The translations under genes and the position numbers were made by a program. This document shows, in pieces, positions 1-7,371 of a DNA stretch of 44,246 nt. Origin of the DNA: an uncultured Sphingobacteriales bacterium (GTDB taxonomy: Bacteria; Bacteroidota; Bacteroidia; Chitinophagales; Chitinophagaceae); contig CALKHN010000033.1 in assembly GCA_937991535.1 (NCBI GenBank), positions 1 to 44,246 of the forward strand, written 5' to 3'. Every line of letters starts with the position of its first letter. Position 1 is the first letter of the stretch. The notes under the pieces were generated by a model. The model saw nothing but the letters and a program-made list of their open reading frames with translations, searched no databases and was not told the origin of the DNA.

Positions 1-231
1 ATCAGTCGCTCAAACTATCGCTTTTACATAGTTGCTTGGCAAAAATGCGGGCAGGACGGAATACGTTCGTCAACTTTTGGTTCTTTGTTTTAGCTATTGC
101 TCCGGCAGACGGAATGCAATCGGAAAATTTCTATAACTTGTACTTTAACTAAATAATCAACTTCAGTATGCCTGGCGGGACGGAACGCTATTATCCGCAC
201 TTCGCCAAGCCGTACCGTTAGCAGTAACCGT
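1..231. other. Non-coding, cassette-like leader of the GIY-YIG gene
   Basis: I see no gene here. The stretch holds three imperfect copies of a GGCRGGACGGAAYRC-like motif at 51-65, 104-118 and 174-188. It ends in TTAGCAGTA (218-226), just before the start codon at 232. The reverse complement of that nonamer lies just after the gene (1059-1067). The arrangement resembles the flanks of mobile gene cassettes, but the classical integron core GTTRRRY is not clearly present upstream, so the cassette reading is inference. Confidence 0.35.
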
Positions 232-1050
232 ATGACAGACCTCAAGACCGACTACTACGTTTATGTTTATATAGACCCGAGGAACTTTGAAGAGTTTTAC
301 TTTGGCAAAGGGACAGGAAGTCGCAAAAAAGCTCATTTGACTGACGACAGCGACACTGAAAAGTCAAAAAGAATAAAAGCCATCAGAGCCGCCGGAATGG
401 AGCCAGTTATAAAAGTTATTGCCAAAGACCTAACAGAACATGAAGCGTTTTTAATTGAAAAGACCTTGATTTGGAAACTTGGCAGAACACTAACTAACAT
501 TTCATCAGGACACTTTGCTGAAAAGTTCCGACCGCATAACACTTTTCATTTAGACCTTTCAGGCTTTGACTTCAAAAACGGACTTTACTATGTGAACGTT
601 GGAGAAGGTACGCATCGCTGTTGGGACGACTGCCGAAAGTTCGGTTTTCTCTCTGCTGGACAACATAGAAAATTCAGCGACCCAATCAGAACACTTGAAC
701 CTGGCGACATTGTAGTAGCGTTTTTGAAATCTTATGGCTATGTTGGTATTGGACGAGTGATAGAGAAAGCTGTCCGAGTAAACGACTTTCAAGTAAACGG
801 CAAATCGTTGAAGCATTACCCAATAAAAATCACGGATATTTTTGAAAATTATGACAATGACAAATCGGAATATCCCGTAAAGATTGAGTGGATAAAGTCT
901 GTTGACAGCAAGCAAGCGAAATGGAAGCAAAAAAGCGGCTTATTTGCTTCGCAGCTTATCAAAGCGTCATTGCAAGGACAGCCAAAGACAATAGAGTTTT
1001 TAGAAAAAGAGTTTGACGTGCAATTCAGGGATTTGTTACTGGTTGACTAA
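232..1050 (+). CDS. GIY-YIG (LEM3-like) nuclease with C-terminal EVE/PUA-like domain
   Basis: 272 residues, two domains. Residues 8-90 look like a LEM3-type GIY-YIG nuclease: VYVYIDP at the first Tyr motif, FYFGKGTGSR (22-31) at the second, R31 and H35 nearby, a Glu in LIEKTLI (E76) and N89. Residues 117-200 (GLYYVNVGEG, WDDCRKFGFLSAG, LEPGDIVVAFLK, GYGYVGIG) resemble EVE/PUA-like modules that read modified bases and are found in restriction enzymes. By family logic this would be a single-protein endonuclease, possibly directed at modified DNA; that is inference. There is no methylase or partner gene nearby. The ATG at 232 gives the full GIY-YIG start. Both domain calls are from motif memory; the nuclease is surer than the EVE-like part. 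Confidence 0.72.
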   Translation: MTDLKTDYYVYVYIDPRNFEEFYFGKGTGSRKKAHLTDDSDTEKSKRIKAIRAAGMEPVIKVIAKDLTEHEAFLIEKTLIWKLGRTLTNISSGHFAEKFRPHNTFHLDLSGFDFKNGLYYVNVGEGTHRCWDDCRKFGFLSAGQHRKFSDPIRTLEPGDIVVAFLKSYGYVGIGRVIEKAVRVNDFQVNGKSLKHYPIKITDIFENYDNDKSEYPVKIEWIKSVDSKQAKWKQKSGLFASQLIKASLQGQPKTIEFLEKEFDVQFRDLLLVD

Positions 1051-1058
1051 TGAAGGGC

Positions 1059-1119
1059 TACTGCTAATAACTAAGCTTTCGTTGCGTCCGAAGGACGAAC
1101 AATGAAAGCGTTGTTGAAC
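1059..1119. repeat. Inverted copy of the upstream nonamer plus bulged hairpin
   Basis: TACTGCTAA (1059-1067) is the exact reverse complement of TTAGCAGTA at 218-226, so the nuclease gene sits between inverted nonamers. Next comes a hairpin: GCTTTC (1075-1080) pairs with GAAAGC (1104-1109), GTT (1081-1083) with AAC (1098-1100), and CGTCC (1085-1089) with GGACG (1093-1097), leaving small bulges. GTTGAAC (1113-1119) fits the GTTRRRY consensus of integron attC sites. A bulged hairpin beside GTTRRRY is attC-like, but I find no clear RYYYAAC partner. Confidence 0.4.
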
Positions 1120-1260
1120 GGAACCTACGGTGCCGCTCTTGCCTTATGGGGTTATCAAATTTTGAATTGGGAATAATCGGCGGCCGGTGAGCGACTGGCT
1201 TTTAAAAAAGCTGGTGCTATGGCGATTACTGCCTTGTTTTCACAGGAGTTTTTCATCTGA

Positions 1261-1445
1261 ACATACAAGTTCCCCTACCCAAAGAAGTTTAGAGAACTGA
1301 TTGAAATATTAAAACCGATTATAACGACACCTGCAATAAAGGACATTATTGAAAAATTGATAAATACATTGGGTGGCTTGAGAATTTGAAATACGATAAG
1401 CCAATTAAGACCAGCGTTGACAGCTTAAAAATACTACTAAAATGA
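1261..1445 (+). pseudogene. Possible frameshifted gene fragment
   Basis: Frame 1 from 1261 reads a plausible protein segment (TYKFPYPKKFRELIEILKPI, then TTPAIKDIIEK). It then degenerates and stops at 1387. From the A5 run at 1352-1356 a second frame continues sensibly (IDKYIGWLENLKYDKPI) to a TGA at 1443-1445. One single-base slip in the A run would join them into a segment of about 60 residues. There is no start codon: a TGA precedes 1261. I do not recognise the family. Chance open frames are the alternative. Confidence 0.25.
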
Positions 1446-1656
1446 TAAAAAGAAATGAACAGCGAACCGGTAGCAAGGTATTTCCAAAAGCAGGCGTGAC
1501 GTGCTTCTATGACAGTCTAGGGCTTAACCAAACTTTAGTTTTTCAAATCAACAATAGTGCTCAAATCCCCGGCTTTCGGCAATCCGATCCGCACACGACG
1601 AATTCGACGCCTGTCATATCCAGAAATTACCAATCCCCTCAATCCGACCAATCTTC

Positions 1657-2121
1657 ATGAAACAATACTTCATCCTTCTCCTAATCATCTGCGCCACATC
1701 AAATTCCTGCACCCATAAATGTCAGAGGGTGGAATCACATATCGCTTTTGTTTCGTATTTGCCGGCGGAGACGGAAGCTGTGACGGTAAGAAAATTTGAG
1801 AAAAATTCAGGCTTCGCAATAGCGACAGATACTTTTTCCCTGAACCGGCTTTCCAGTTCATACCAGAACAAAAACGATACTTTAGAGATATTTGCATCAT
1901 TTGGCGCCGATAATGGGTTGCTCAGTACATACGACTACGAAATTTACCTGCCCGCTATCAAGCGGCTGTACCAGGTTACCGAAATTACAGAAGCATTTGA
2001 ATCCATGAACCAGGGGCTATCCTGCAGGAAGGTGGAATGTTTAAATTCCATCCGGTCGTATAAGGTAAACGGACAATTGATGAATGGAAATCCGGAATAT
2101 GCTTTTTATCTTGTAAAATAA
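1657..2121 (+). CDS. Small hypothetical lipoprotein
   Basis: 154 residues. The N-terminus is a short signal peptide (MKQYFILLLIICATSNSC) with the likely lipidated Cys at residue 18, so the mature protein should be anchored in a membrane facing the periplasm or the surface. The rest is a mixed, probably beta-rich domain with three further Cys (C22, and two in the LSCRKVEC segment) that might form a disulfide. No family is recognised. It ends 65 bases before the DUF6807 gene on the same strand and could be co-transcribed with it. Confidence 0.6.
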   Translation: MKQYFILLLIICATSNSCTHKCQRVESHIAFVSYLPAETEAVTVRKFEKNSGFAIATDTFSLNRLSSSYQNKNDTLEIFASFGADNGLLSTYDYEIYLPAIKRLYQVTEITEAFESMNQGLSCRKVECLNSIRSYKVNGQLMNGNPEYAFYLVK

Positions 2122-2186
2122 TTAGCCGGCAACCATCCGGCGAAAACTTTAGAATACCTTCAATACAATATTTTAAACACTTGATC

Positions 2187-3281
2187 ATGCGCTCATTTAC
2201 AACCCGTGTACTATTTCCTGCAACCCTTGCACCGGCTATGCTGTGGCTTTCTTTTTCCTGCAATTCGCCAGCTCCTAAATCCACGGCTGCAAAAAATGAT
2301 TCTACTGTAGCGGTAAGTTTTGTGAAACAGGAAGCGCAGCGCAAAGTGGATGTGCTCATGGACGGAAAGCTGTTTACTTCCTATACCTGGCCCGACAGTG
2401 TATACAAACCGATACTCTACCCCGTAATGAATGCAGCCGGTGTTGCCATCACCCGTGGCTATCCTTTGCAACCCAGGGAGGGAGAACGTTCGGATCACCG
2501 GCACCAGGTGGGCATCTGGCTAAACTATGGCAATGTAAACGGCTACGATTTCTGGGGTAACGGCGCGGAGGGTGAAAGACAGGTTAAGCTCGGCGCGGTA
2601 AAGCACCTCGCCATTGAAAGCGCGGAAGGCGGTGATGGCGAAGGCACACTGCGGGTAAAAGCCAGTTGGGTGGATTCATCGGGCAGGGAGCTTTTGGCAG
2701 AAAGCAGCAGCTACCATTTTATCGCCGACGGCACAACCCGCATCATCGACAGGATCACTACATTAACTGCTTCCGTTAACAAAGTTGATTTCCCGGATAC
2801 CAAAGAAGGATTTCTTGGCATAAGGGTAGCGCGCCAGCTCGAATTGCCCTCGGATGAAGAGCTTACTCTATTAGACGCGCAGGGCGTGCCCACCAAAATA
2901 AAAGCCTTGTCGAACGAAGGCATTACCGGCAATTACAGGAGCAGTGAGGGCGTTACCGGCGCGGATGTATGGGGCACAAGAGCGCGGTGGATGGATTTGT
3001 ATGGCAGCATTGGCAATGAAAAAATTTCGGTGGTGATCTGCGATCATCCCGGCAATATCAGTTACCCTACCTACTGGCATGCCCGCGGGTACGGCTTGTT
3101 TGCCGCAAACCCCTTTGGTGTGAAAGATTTTACAAAAGAAAAACAGGAGCTGAATTATTCCCTGGAGGCAGGTAAGTCCGTAACATTCCGGTACAGGTTT
3201 ATCATCAGTTCGGGGCAGCAGTTAACAGATGAGTCCATCAACAGCTATGCGGATGCATTTGCAAAAGAATATGAACAATAG
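2187..3281 (+). CDS. DUF6807 (PmoA-like) family lipoprotein
   Basis: 364 residues from the ATG at 2187; a TTG six bases upstream is less likely. A signal peptide ends in a lipobox-like SFSC. The body matches the family once labelled 'methane oxygenase PmoA', now DUF6807. It shows EGERSDHRHQVGIWLNYGNV followed by GYDFWG, a GFLGIRVARQLE segment, a WGTRARWMDLYG segment, and DHPGNISYPTYWHARGYGLF near the C-terminus. The PmoA label is historical and the protein is not a methane monooxygenase. Family members occur beside glycoside-processing genes in Bacteroidota and Planctomycetes and probably act on carbohydrates outside the cytoplasm; no reaction can be assigned from sequence. Confidence 0.85.
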   Translation: MRSFTTRVLFPATLAPAMLWLSFSCNSPAPKSTAAKNDSTVAVSFVKQEAQRKVDVLMDGKLFTSYTWPDSVYKPILYPVMNAAGVAITRGYPLQPREGERSDHRHQVGIWLNYGNVNGYDFWGNGAEGERQVKLGAVKHLAIESAEGGDGEGTLRVKASWVDSSGRELLAESSSYHFIADGTTRIIDRITTLTASVNKVDFPDTKEGFLGIRVARQLELPSDEELTLLDAQGVPTKIKALSNEGITGNYRSSEGVTGADVWGTRARWMDLYGSIGNEKISVVICDHPGNISYPTYWHARGYGLFAANPFGVKDFTKEKQELNYSLEAGKSVTFRYRFIISSGQQLTDESINSYADAFAKEYEQ

Positions 3282-3440
3282 CATCAATACCTCGCTATTT
3301 TTAACCCGCTTTTCTTTTAAGCAACCCGTATAGCAGGTTTTTGGCGCAGTCACACCTTCAATTTGTCGCACCAGGGTAGGTACAGTTTTTAAAGAGCGGA
3401 ATATATTTGTTGAACATTATTAACAATTAAAATCTGCGTT

Positions 3441-3884
3441 ATGGCAAGCGTTAGTACCTATCTCAATTTTGCGCGCAATACGGAAGAAGCATTCCTGTTT
3501 TACAAGTCCGTTTTCGGCGGCGAGTTCAGTGCACCGGGCATTGCCCGCATGGGCGATGTTCCCCCGCAGAATGGTGTGCCACCCCTGGCTGAAGAAGATA
3601 AAAACCTGGTGATGCACATTGCGCTGCCTATTTTGGGCGGGCATATGCTGATGGGCACCGATGCTCCGGAATCAATGGGTTTTAAAATGAATTTCGGGAA
3701 CAATGTTTATATCAATCTTGAACCCGACACCAGGGTAGAAACAAAAAGGTTGTTTGACGCACTTTCTGCAGGCGGAAAGGTTGACATGGAGTTACAGGAT
3801 ATGTTTTGGGGCGACTATTTCGGCAGTTGTATAGATAAGTTTGGCGTGCAGTGGATGTTGAACTGCGCGGAGAAAAAGCATTAG
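3441..3884 (+). CDS. VOC superfamily (PhnB/glyoxalase-like) protein
   Basis: 147 residues, cytoplasmic, no signal. It has the PhnB-type vicinal-oxygen-chelate layout: an N-terminal TYLNFARNTEEAFLFYKSVF strand-helix motif, then GGEF, a central HIALPILGGHMLMGTDAP, and a C-terminal FWGDYFGSCIDKFGVQWMLN. PhnB-like VOC proteins are usually annotated '3-demethylubiquinone-9 3-methyltransferase' or 'glyoxalase', but most have no known substrate, and none can be inferred here. Length is normal for the family. It stands alone, about 160 bases after the DUF6807 gene. Confidence 0.85.
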   Translation: MASVSTYLNFARNTEEAFLFYKSVFGGEFSAPGIARMGDVPPQNGVPPLAEEDKNLVMHIALPILGGHMLMGTDAPESMGFKMNFGNNVYINLEPDTRVETKRLFDALSAGGKVDMELQDMFWGDYFGSCIDKFGVQWMLNCAEKKH

Positions 3885-3909
3885 CGGCCTGTTGCTGAAA
3901 TCGCAGTCA

Positions 3910-3954
3910 TGCTTTGTATTTCCTTCGCATTTCGAAATTCATATTCGGATTTTT
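3910..3954. repeat. Dispersed TGCTTTGTAT... repeat, copy 1
   Basis: The element starts TGCTTTGTATTTCCTTC, continues through TTTCGAAATTC and ends ATTCGGATTTTT. Near-identical elements lie at 4540-4585 and, extended, at 7614-7710. All three copies have the same orientation and all lie between genes. Confidence 0.65.
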
Positions 3955-4235
3955 CCTGCGCGCCTGCCGTAAGATTTTTGGTAGTTGTTGCTATTTTTTC
4001 CTCTTTCTTTTGCCCGCGCAAAGCGAAGCCCAAAAAGCGAGTGGCAAACGGCCGCATAACGTTTGCCACTCGCTTTGATTCGACAGCGGTATTACTGTGA
4101 ATTGAGCAGTGGTTTGCCCTGTCATCGCCGATGATTGGTTGGTAAGTTGATTATGTTCTGGGAGCTATAAGCTTAGAAAACATCGGTATTCTATCGCTGA
4201 AATCACAGTAGTAAAACAGCTTAATCAGGGCGCTT

Positions 4236-4297
4236 CACGAAAACGGGCTGTATTCGTTTTCGTGCGGCTTTTGGTTACTTTTTCCGAAAAAAGTAAC
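4236..4297. terminator. Double hairpin, terminator-like
   Basis: Two perfect stems lie side by side. CACGAAAACG (4236-4245) pairs with CGTTTTCGTG (4255-4264) around a 9-nt loop. GTTACTTTTT (4274-4283) pairs with AAAAAGTAAC (4288-4297) around a four-base loop. The second has a T run in one arm and an A run in the other, so it could work as a bidirectional terminator between the convergent VOC and YceI genes. From memory, similar GTTACTTTTT hairpins recur in related genomes, so it may also be a dispersed element. Confidence 0.5.
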
Positions 4298-4539
4298 AAA
4301 GAAAAATGACAACTTCACGGCAACTGCAACAGGCCGATAAATAGCAAACCTACTATGATGTCATTGGCGGTTGTAAACAGACTGCTATTGATAGAACTGA
4401 AAGATATTCCCGTTCAGATTTGCTGCTGCTTTCTCATTTTTAATAGGCTGCCTAATTGCGATATTACCGCGGCGTTAAGATTACATTTCGCTATAGTTCC
4501 GCCACGGCTGACAAGTCCCATTTGGCTCTTGTTTATTGA

Positions 4540-4585
4540 TGCTTTGTATATCCTTCGGATTTCTAAATTCTGACTTCGTATTTTT
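4540..4585. repeat. Dispersed TGCTTTGTAT... repeat, copy 2
   Basis: The element begins TGCTTTGTATATCCTTCGG, passes through TTTCTAAATTCTGACTTCG and ends in a T run. It matches the copy at 3910-3954 with a handful of substitutions. It lies immediately downstream of the stop codon of the minus-strand YceI-like gene, so it would form part of that gene's 3' end. Confidence 0.6.
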
Positions 4586-4593
4586 CCCCGCGA

Positions 4594-5205
4594 TTACCTT
4601 TTTTCGCCCGACAGCTTAAAATAGAGTTCAACATTTTTATGAATATAAAACTGTTGCGAAGGGTCTGACGCATAATTCATTCCCCATTTTGTACGGTCAA
4701 TCTTAAATCGCGCTTCAACCGATAACCTTTTTCCCGATACACTTATGAAAGCAGGAAAACGTATGGGGTTGGTTTTGCCGATCATGGTAAAATCTCCTTC
4801 TATCCAGTAGTTGGCGTTGGCTACCGGCGCTTCGCCACCACCGGTATAAGGTTGTACCGAAGTGATGGTAAATGCGGCTTCGGGATAAAGCACCATGTTA
4901 AAAAAATCAGCGCTTTTAAGATGATGCAGAAATTGTTCCTTTAATGAGTCGGGTAAATTGAAGTTCTTTATAGATACAATGGGAAACACAAAACTTCCGC
5001 CTGTTAATTTTTCCTGTTTTACCATAATATGGTTTTCCGAAATATCGAATGAACCGTTGTTAAAACCATCATCCATTGTTCCCTTCCATTCCACTACCGA
5101 TCTGCTGTTTAATTTGTACTGTGTTTCTCCCGGCTTATCCGATTTTTTGCATGCTGCCATCAATATCAATGCAGACCAAAGCCAAATTGTAGTTGTTTTT
5201 TTCAT
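4594..5205 (-). CDS. YceI-like lipoprotein
   Basis: 203 residues. The signal peptide MKKTTTIWLWSALILMAAC has a clear lipobox (MAAC). The mature part follows the YceI lipocalin-like fold: an early SRSVVEWKGTM strand, a GGSFVFPIVSIKNFN segment, PDSLKEQFLHHLKSADFFN (the family's 'D.F.. hL.s.dFF' block), then an EAAFTITSV strand, EGDFTMIGKTNPI and a final ARFKIDRTKWGMNY. YceI proteins bind polyprenyl-type lipids in the periplasm in characterised members; here only the fold is inferred. It is followed about 90 bases upstream by the small gene ending at 5296 on the same strand. Confidence 0.85.
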   Translation of the reverse strand: MKKTTTIWLWSALILMAACKKSDKPGETQYKLNSRSVVEWKGTMDDGFNNGSFDISENHIMVKQEKLTGGSFVFPIVSIKNFNLPDSLKEQFLHHLKSADFFNMVLYPEAAFTITSVQPYTGGGEAPVANANYWIEGDFTMIGKTNPIRFPAFISVSGKRLSVEARFKIDRTKWGMNYASDPSQQFYIHKNVELYFKLSGEKR

Positions 5206-5295
5206 TTTGTTTTATTTTTTGTTGTTGAACCGGCATAGCAATTCCTTTTCGCTTTTTGCGGTTAAAATTTTGTTGTTAACTGTTGAGTAATGTTT

Positions 5296-5622
5296 TTATT
5301 CCGGGTTTTTATACAGGTGTTGCCAGTCGCTGATGCAGCCCATTTTCTGTATCAGCAGGGAAATATCCTTTAACCCAATTGTACTTTTAGGGCGGTTCAG
5401 TTGTTTTGCAATTTCCCGGTAATACTCCTTTATTATTTCCCGGTGATTTTCATAAGCGGCAAAGTAGGCTTTAATCACTTTTAAATATCCCACCAGTAAT
5501 TCACCGGCCCAGGGAGTGAGCTGCAGCAAACAATTTTCGATATGCATTATTGTCATGGTTTCGCTGGATGCCTTATAATAAAAAACGCCTGGCGCAATAT
5601 GTGTATGGTTGTTACCGGGCAT
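5296..5622 (-). CDS. Small hypothetical protein, perhaps truncated by a nonsense codon
   Basis: 108 residues from the ATG at 5622, soluble, helix-rich (VGYLKVIKAYFAAYENHREI, then IKEYYREIAKQLNRPKS). No family is recognised. The reading frame continues upstream past this ATG for 13 sense codons to one TAA (plus-strand 5662-5664), and beyond it for 29 more codons to an ATG at 5751. The gene may therefore once have encoded about 151 residues. Either the gene starts at 5622 or it carries a fresh nonsense mutation. The YceI gene follows downstream on the same strand. Confidence 0.5.
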   Translation of the reverse strand: MPGNNHTHIAPGVFYYKASSETMTIMHIENCLLQLTPWAGELLVGYLKVIKAYFAAYENHREIIKEYYREIAKQLNRPKSTIGLKDISLLIQKMGCISDWQHLYKNPE

Positions 5623-5751
5623 GGATATGATTTCAGGAAAGCTGCATACCGTATGTTTCAGTTATGCGATCAGTACTTTAAAATAGCCACCCTGGTACCG
5701 GCGGTATCCTCTGCCGGCTTTAATTGTTTCTGTTAGATCTGTTGTGTTCAT
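5623..5751 (-). pseudogene. In-frame upstream extension of the 5296-5622 gene, broken by one TAA
   Basis: Read on the minus strand from the ATG at 5751, this gives MNTTDLTETIKAGRGYRRYQ then GGYFKVLIA, a TAA, then LKHTVCSFPEIIS running straight into the Met at 5622. All of it is in the same frame as the downstream ORF. A single C-to-T change (CAA to TAA) would explain it. A 29-residue leader peptide is the alternative. Confidence 0.4.
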
Positions 5752-6522
5752 AATGTATTTTAAGTTTTAATAACAATGCAAAGTTGCCATGAATAGCAAT
5801 TTAAACCTTGTATGAAACCGACCTGCTCATAACAAAATACCGCTGCTTGTTATGCCGACGCAGGAAGCATCTGCAATGATTGAAGCGAAGATGGATTCCT
5901 CCCTGCGTTCGGAATGACAGGCGATAGTGATAGTAGTATGGATGATCTGCAGCAGTAACGCCGAATAAAATACCGCTGCTTGTCATGCTGACGCAGGAAG
6001 CATCTGCAATGATTGAAGCGAAGATAAATTCCCCCTGCGTTCGGAATGACAGGCGATAGTGGTATGGATGATCTGCAGTAGTAACGCCGAACAAAACACC
6101 GCTGCTTGTCATGCTGACGCAGGAAGCATCTGTGAAATGATTAAGGCGAAGATAAATCCCTCCCTGCGTTCGGAATGACAGGCGATAGTGGTATGGATGA
6201 TCTGCAGCAGTAACGCCGAACAAAACACCGCTGCTTGTTATGCCGACGCAGGAAGCATCTGTGAAATGATTAAGGCGAAGATAAATCCCTCCCTGCGTTC
6301 GGAATGACAGGCGATAGTGGTATGGATGATCTGCAGCAGTAACGCCGAACAAAACACCGCTGCTTGTTATGCCGACGCAGGAAGCATCTGTGAAATGATT
6401 AAGGCGAAGATAAATTCCTCCCTGCGTTCGGAATGACAGGCGATAGAGCTGAACAATACACTTCAAGCTGAACCCTATTCACACTGCCCGTGATTATGAG
6501 TGAAGCAAGCATGGCGGGAAAT
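5752..6522. other. 770-base gene-free region holding the tandem array
   Basis: It lies between the small minus-strand gene and the AraC gene. Apart from the array it contains only about 90 bases of AT-rich DNA on the left and 75 bases on the right, in which I see nothing. Confidence 0.6.
5840..6446. repeat. Tandem array of about 129-bp palindrome-containing units (4 full, 1 partial)
   Basis: Units start at CCGCTGCTTGT at 5840, 5973, 6099, 6228 and 6357, giving lengths of 133, 126, 129 and 129 bp and a last partial copy ending at 6446. Within each unit TGTCATGCTGACGCAGG (or the variant TGTTATGCCGACGCAGG) faces CCTGCGTTCGGAATGACA about 70 bases later. The two are imperfect inverted repeats, so each unit can fold into a long hairpin, followed by a roughly 45-bp linker. 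The last three copies are nearly identical. The 221-codon minus-strand open frame across it (5801-6466) is a by-product of the repeats. Confidence 0.85.
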
Positions 6523-7371
6523 TCAACTTGATTGCACAAAACATTTGCCGTGGGTTACAAACAATTCTGAAGATGTTTCAGATAAGAGCCTTGAAGGTGC
6601 AACACCGGCGATACTTTTAAAATCTCTTGAAAAATGTGCCTGGTCGTAATAACCGGTGGCATGGGAGAGGGAAAAAAGAGAAGTGCCGGCATCGGCTTTT
6701 AGCTCCTGTAAAGCATAGTTAAGTCTGATGATCCTGCTTAATTCTTTCGGGGAGAGTCCCACCCTGGTACGGAACAATCTTTCGAGATGCCTACCGCTAA
6801 TGCCTAAGCGCTTTTCCATGGTTTGAATGGATATATTGCCCCTGTTTAGCTTTAACTGGCTAATGGTGAAATCTACATAATCAATCATTTCAGAAGGCGG
6901 GAGTATGCGTTCCTCCAGGAAATGTTTCATATCCGCTATGCGTTGCTCATCTGTTTGTGCATGGTGCAGTTTTTCCAGCAGCAGGTTTACAGGTGCGCCC
7001 CAAACCGCCTCCAGGTCCAAGCTGGGTTCATTGGTGAACTCCTGCATATTAAAGGGCAGCAACTGGTGAACGCCGGCAGACTTAAACTGGATTTTGATTA
7101 AGCGGGTATGTCCCGAAAATTTGAGCCAGATCGGCCGGGTTAACTGACCTACCATAAATGCCCTGCGGGTTTGCCGCATTTCGTATTGTGGCCCTTCAAG
7201 GTTATATTGATGCGCATCGCCAAATAAAAAAAGCATCGAAACCTGTCCGAATGGAATCAATCTCCATACGGAATGTTCCTGGGTGGCCTCCTTCCAGTTG
7301 ATATCAACCAGCATGAAATTGTCGATACACCTGCTTAAATGTGGCCCGGGTTCGTAAATAGCTGCATTCAT
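6523..7371 (-). CDS. AraC-family transcriptional regulator with DUF6597-like sensor domain
   Basis: 282 residues from the ATG at 7371. The open frame extends to 7470, but the family's N-terminus begins around NAAIYEPGPHLSRCIDNFML, so the shorter start is preferred. The N-terminal half resembles DUF6597 (EHSVWRLIPFGQVSMLFLFG, then QTRRAFMVGQLTRPIWLKF). The C-terminal 100 residues hold two helix-turn-helix motifs (SIQTMEKRLGISGRHLERLF and SLFSLSHATGYYDQAHFSRD) ending FKSIAGVAPSRL. It is a DNA-binding activator or repressor; the inducer is unknown. The divergent esterase gene (7804) is a possible target. Confidence 0.88.
   Translation of the reverse strand: MNAAIYEPGPHLSRCIDNFMLVDINWKEATQEHSVWRLIPFGQVSMLFLFGDAHQYNLEGPQYEMRQTRRAFMVGQLTRPIWLKFSGHTRLIKIQFKSAGVHQLLPFNMQEFTNEPSLDLEAVWGAPVNLLLEKLHHAQTDEQRIADMKHFLEERILPPSEMIDYVDFTISQLKLNRGNISIQTMEKRLGISGRHLERLFRTRVGLSPKELSRIIRLNYALQELKADAGTSLFSLSHATGYYDQAHFSRDFKSIAGVAPSRLLSETSSELFVTHGKCFVQSS

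Larger units (their letters stand above)
1051..1656. other. Intergenic stretch with gene debris
   Basis: Apart from the hairpin at its left end, this 600-base stretch has no convincing intact gene. Short peptide-like pieces can be read in different frames (see 1261-1445). An open frame at 1442-1660 exists, but its composition (many Ser, Gln, Thr, Pro, no recognisable motif) does not look like a protein gene. The stretch looks like remnants left by insertion or deletion. Confidence 0.5.
3885..4593. other. 700-base intergenic region with repeats and hairpins
   Basis: No gene is supported; open frames on both strands are short and partly made of a dispersed repeat. The region contains two copies of that repeat (3910-3954 and 4540-4585) and two strong hairpins (4236-4264, 4274-4297). 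It separates a plus-strand gene from a convergent minus-strand gene, so transcription end points are expected here. Confidence 0.6.

Noticed and set aside
1442..1660. 72-codon open frame (+)
   Set aside because: Ser/Gln/Thr/Pro-rich sequence without hydrophobic pattern or family; its start overlaps the end of a gene remnant and its stop overlaps the next gene's ATG by chance.
2187..3281. Methane monooxygenase subunit PmoA
   Set aside because: The family name is historical; the soluble, secreted protein has none of the membrane helices of particulate methane monooxygenase.
4355..4573. 72-codon open frame in the VOC-YceI gap
   Set aside because: Overlaps the dispersed repeat and shows no protein family or plausible start context.
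5840..6446. CRISPR array
   Set aside because: Units are about 129 bp, the 'spacers' repeat too, and there are no cas genes.
5801..6466. 221-codon minus-strand open frame with repeated protein motif
   Set aside because: It is created entirely by the tandem 129-bp DNA units, whose length is mostly a multiple of three; no start signal or family.
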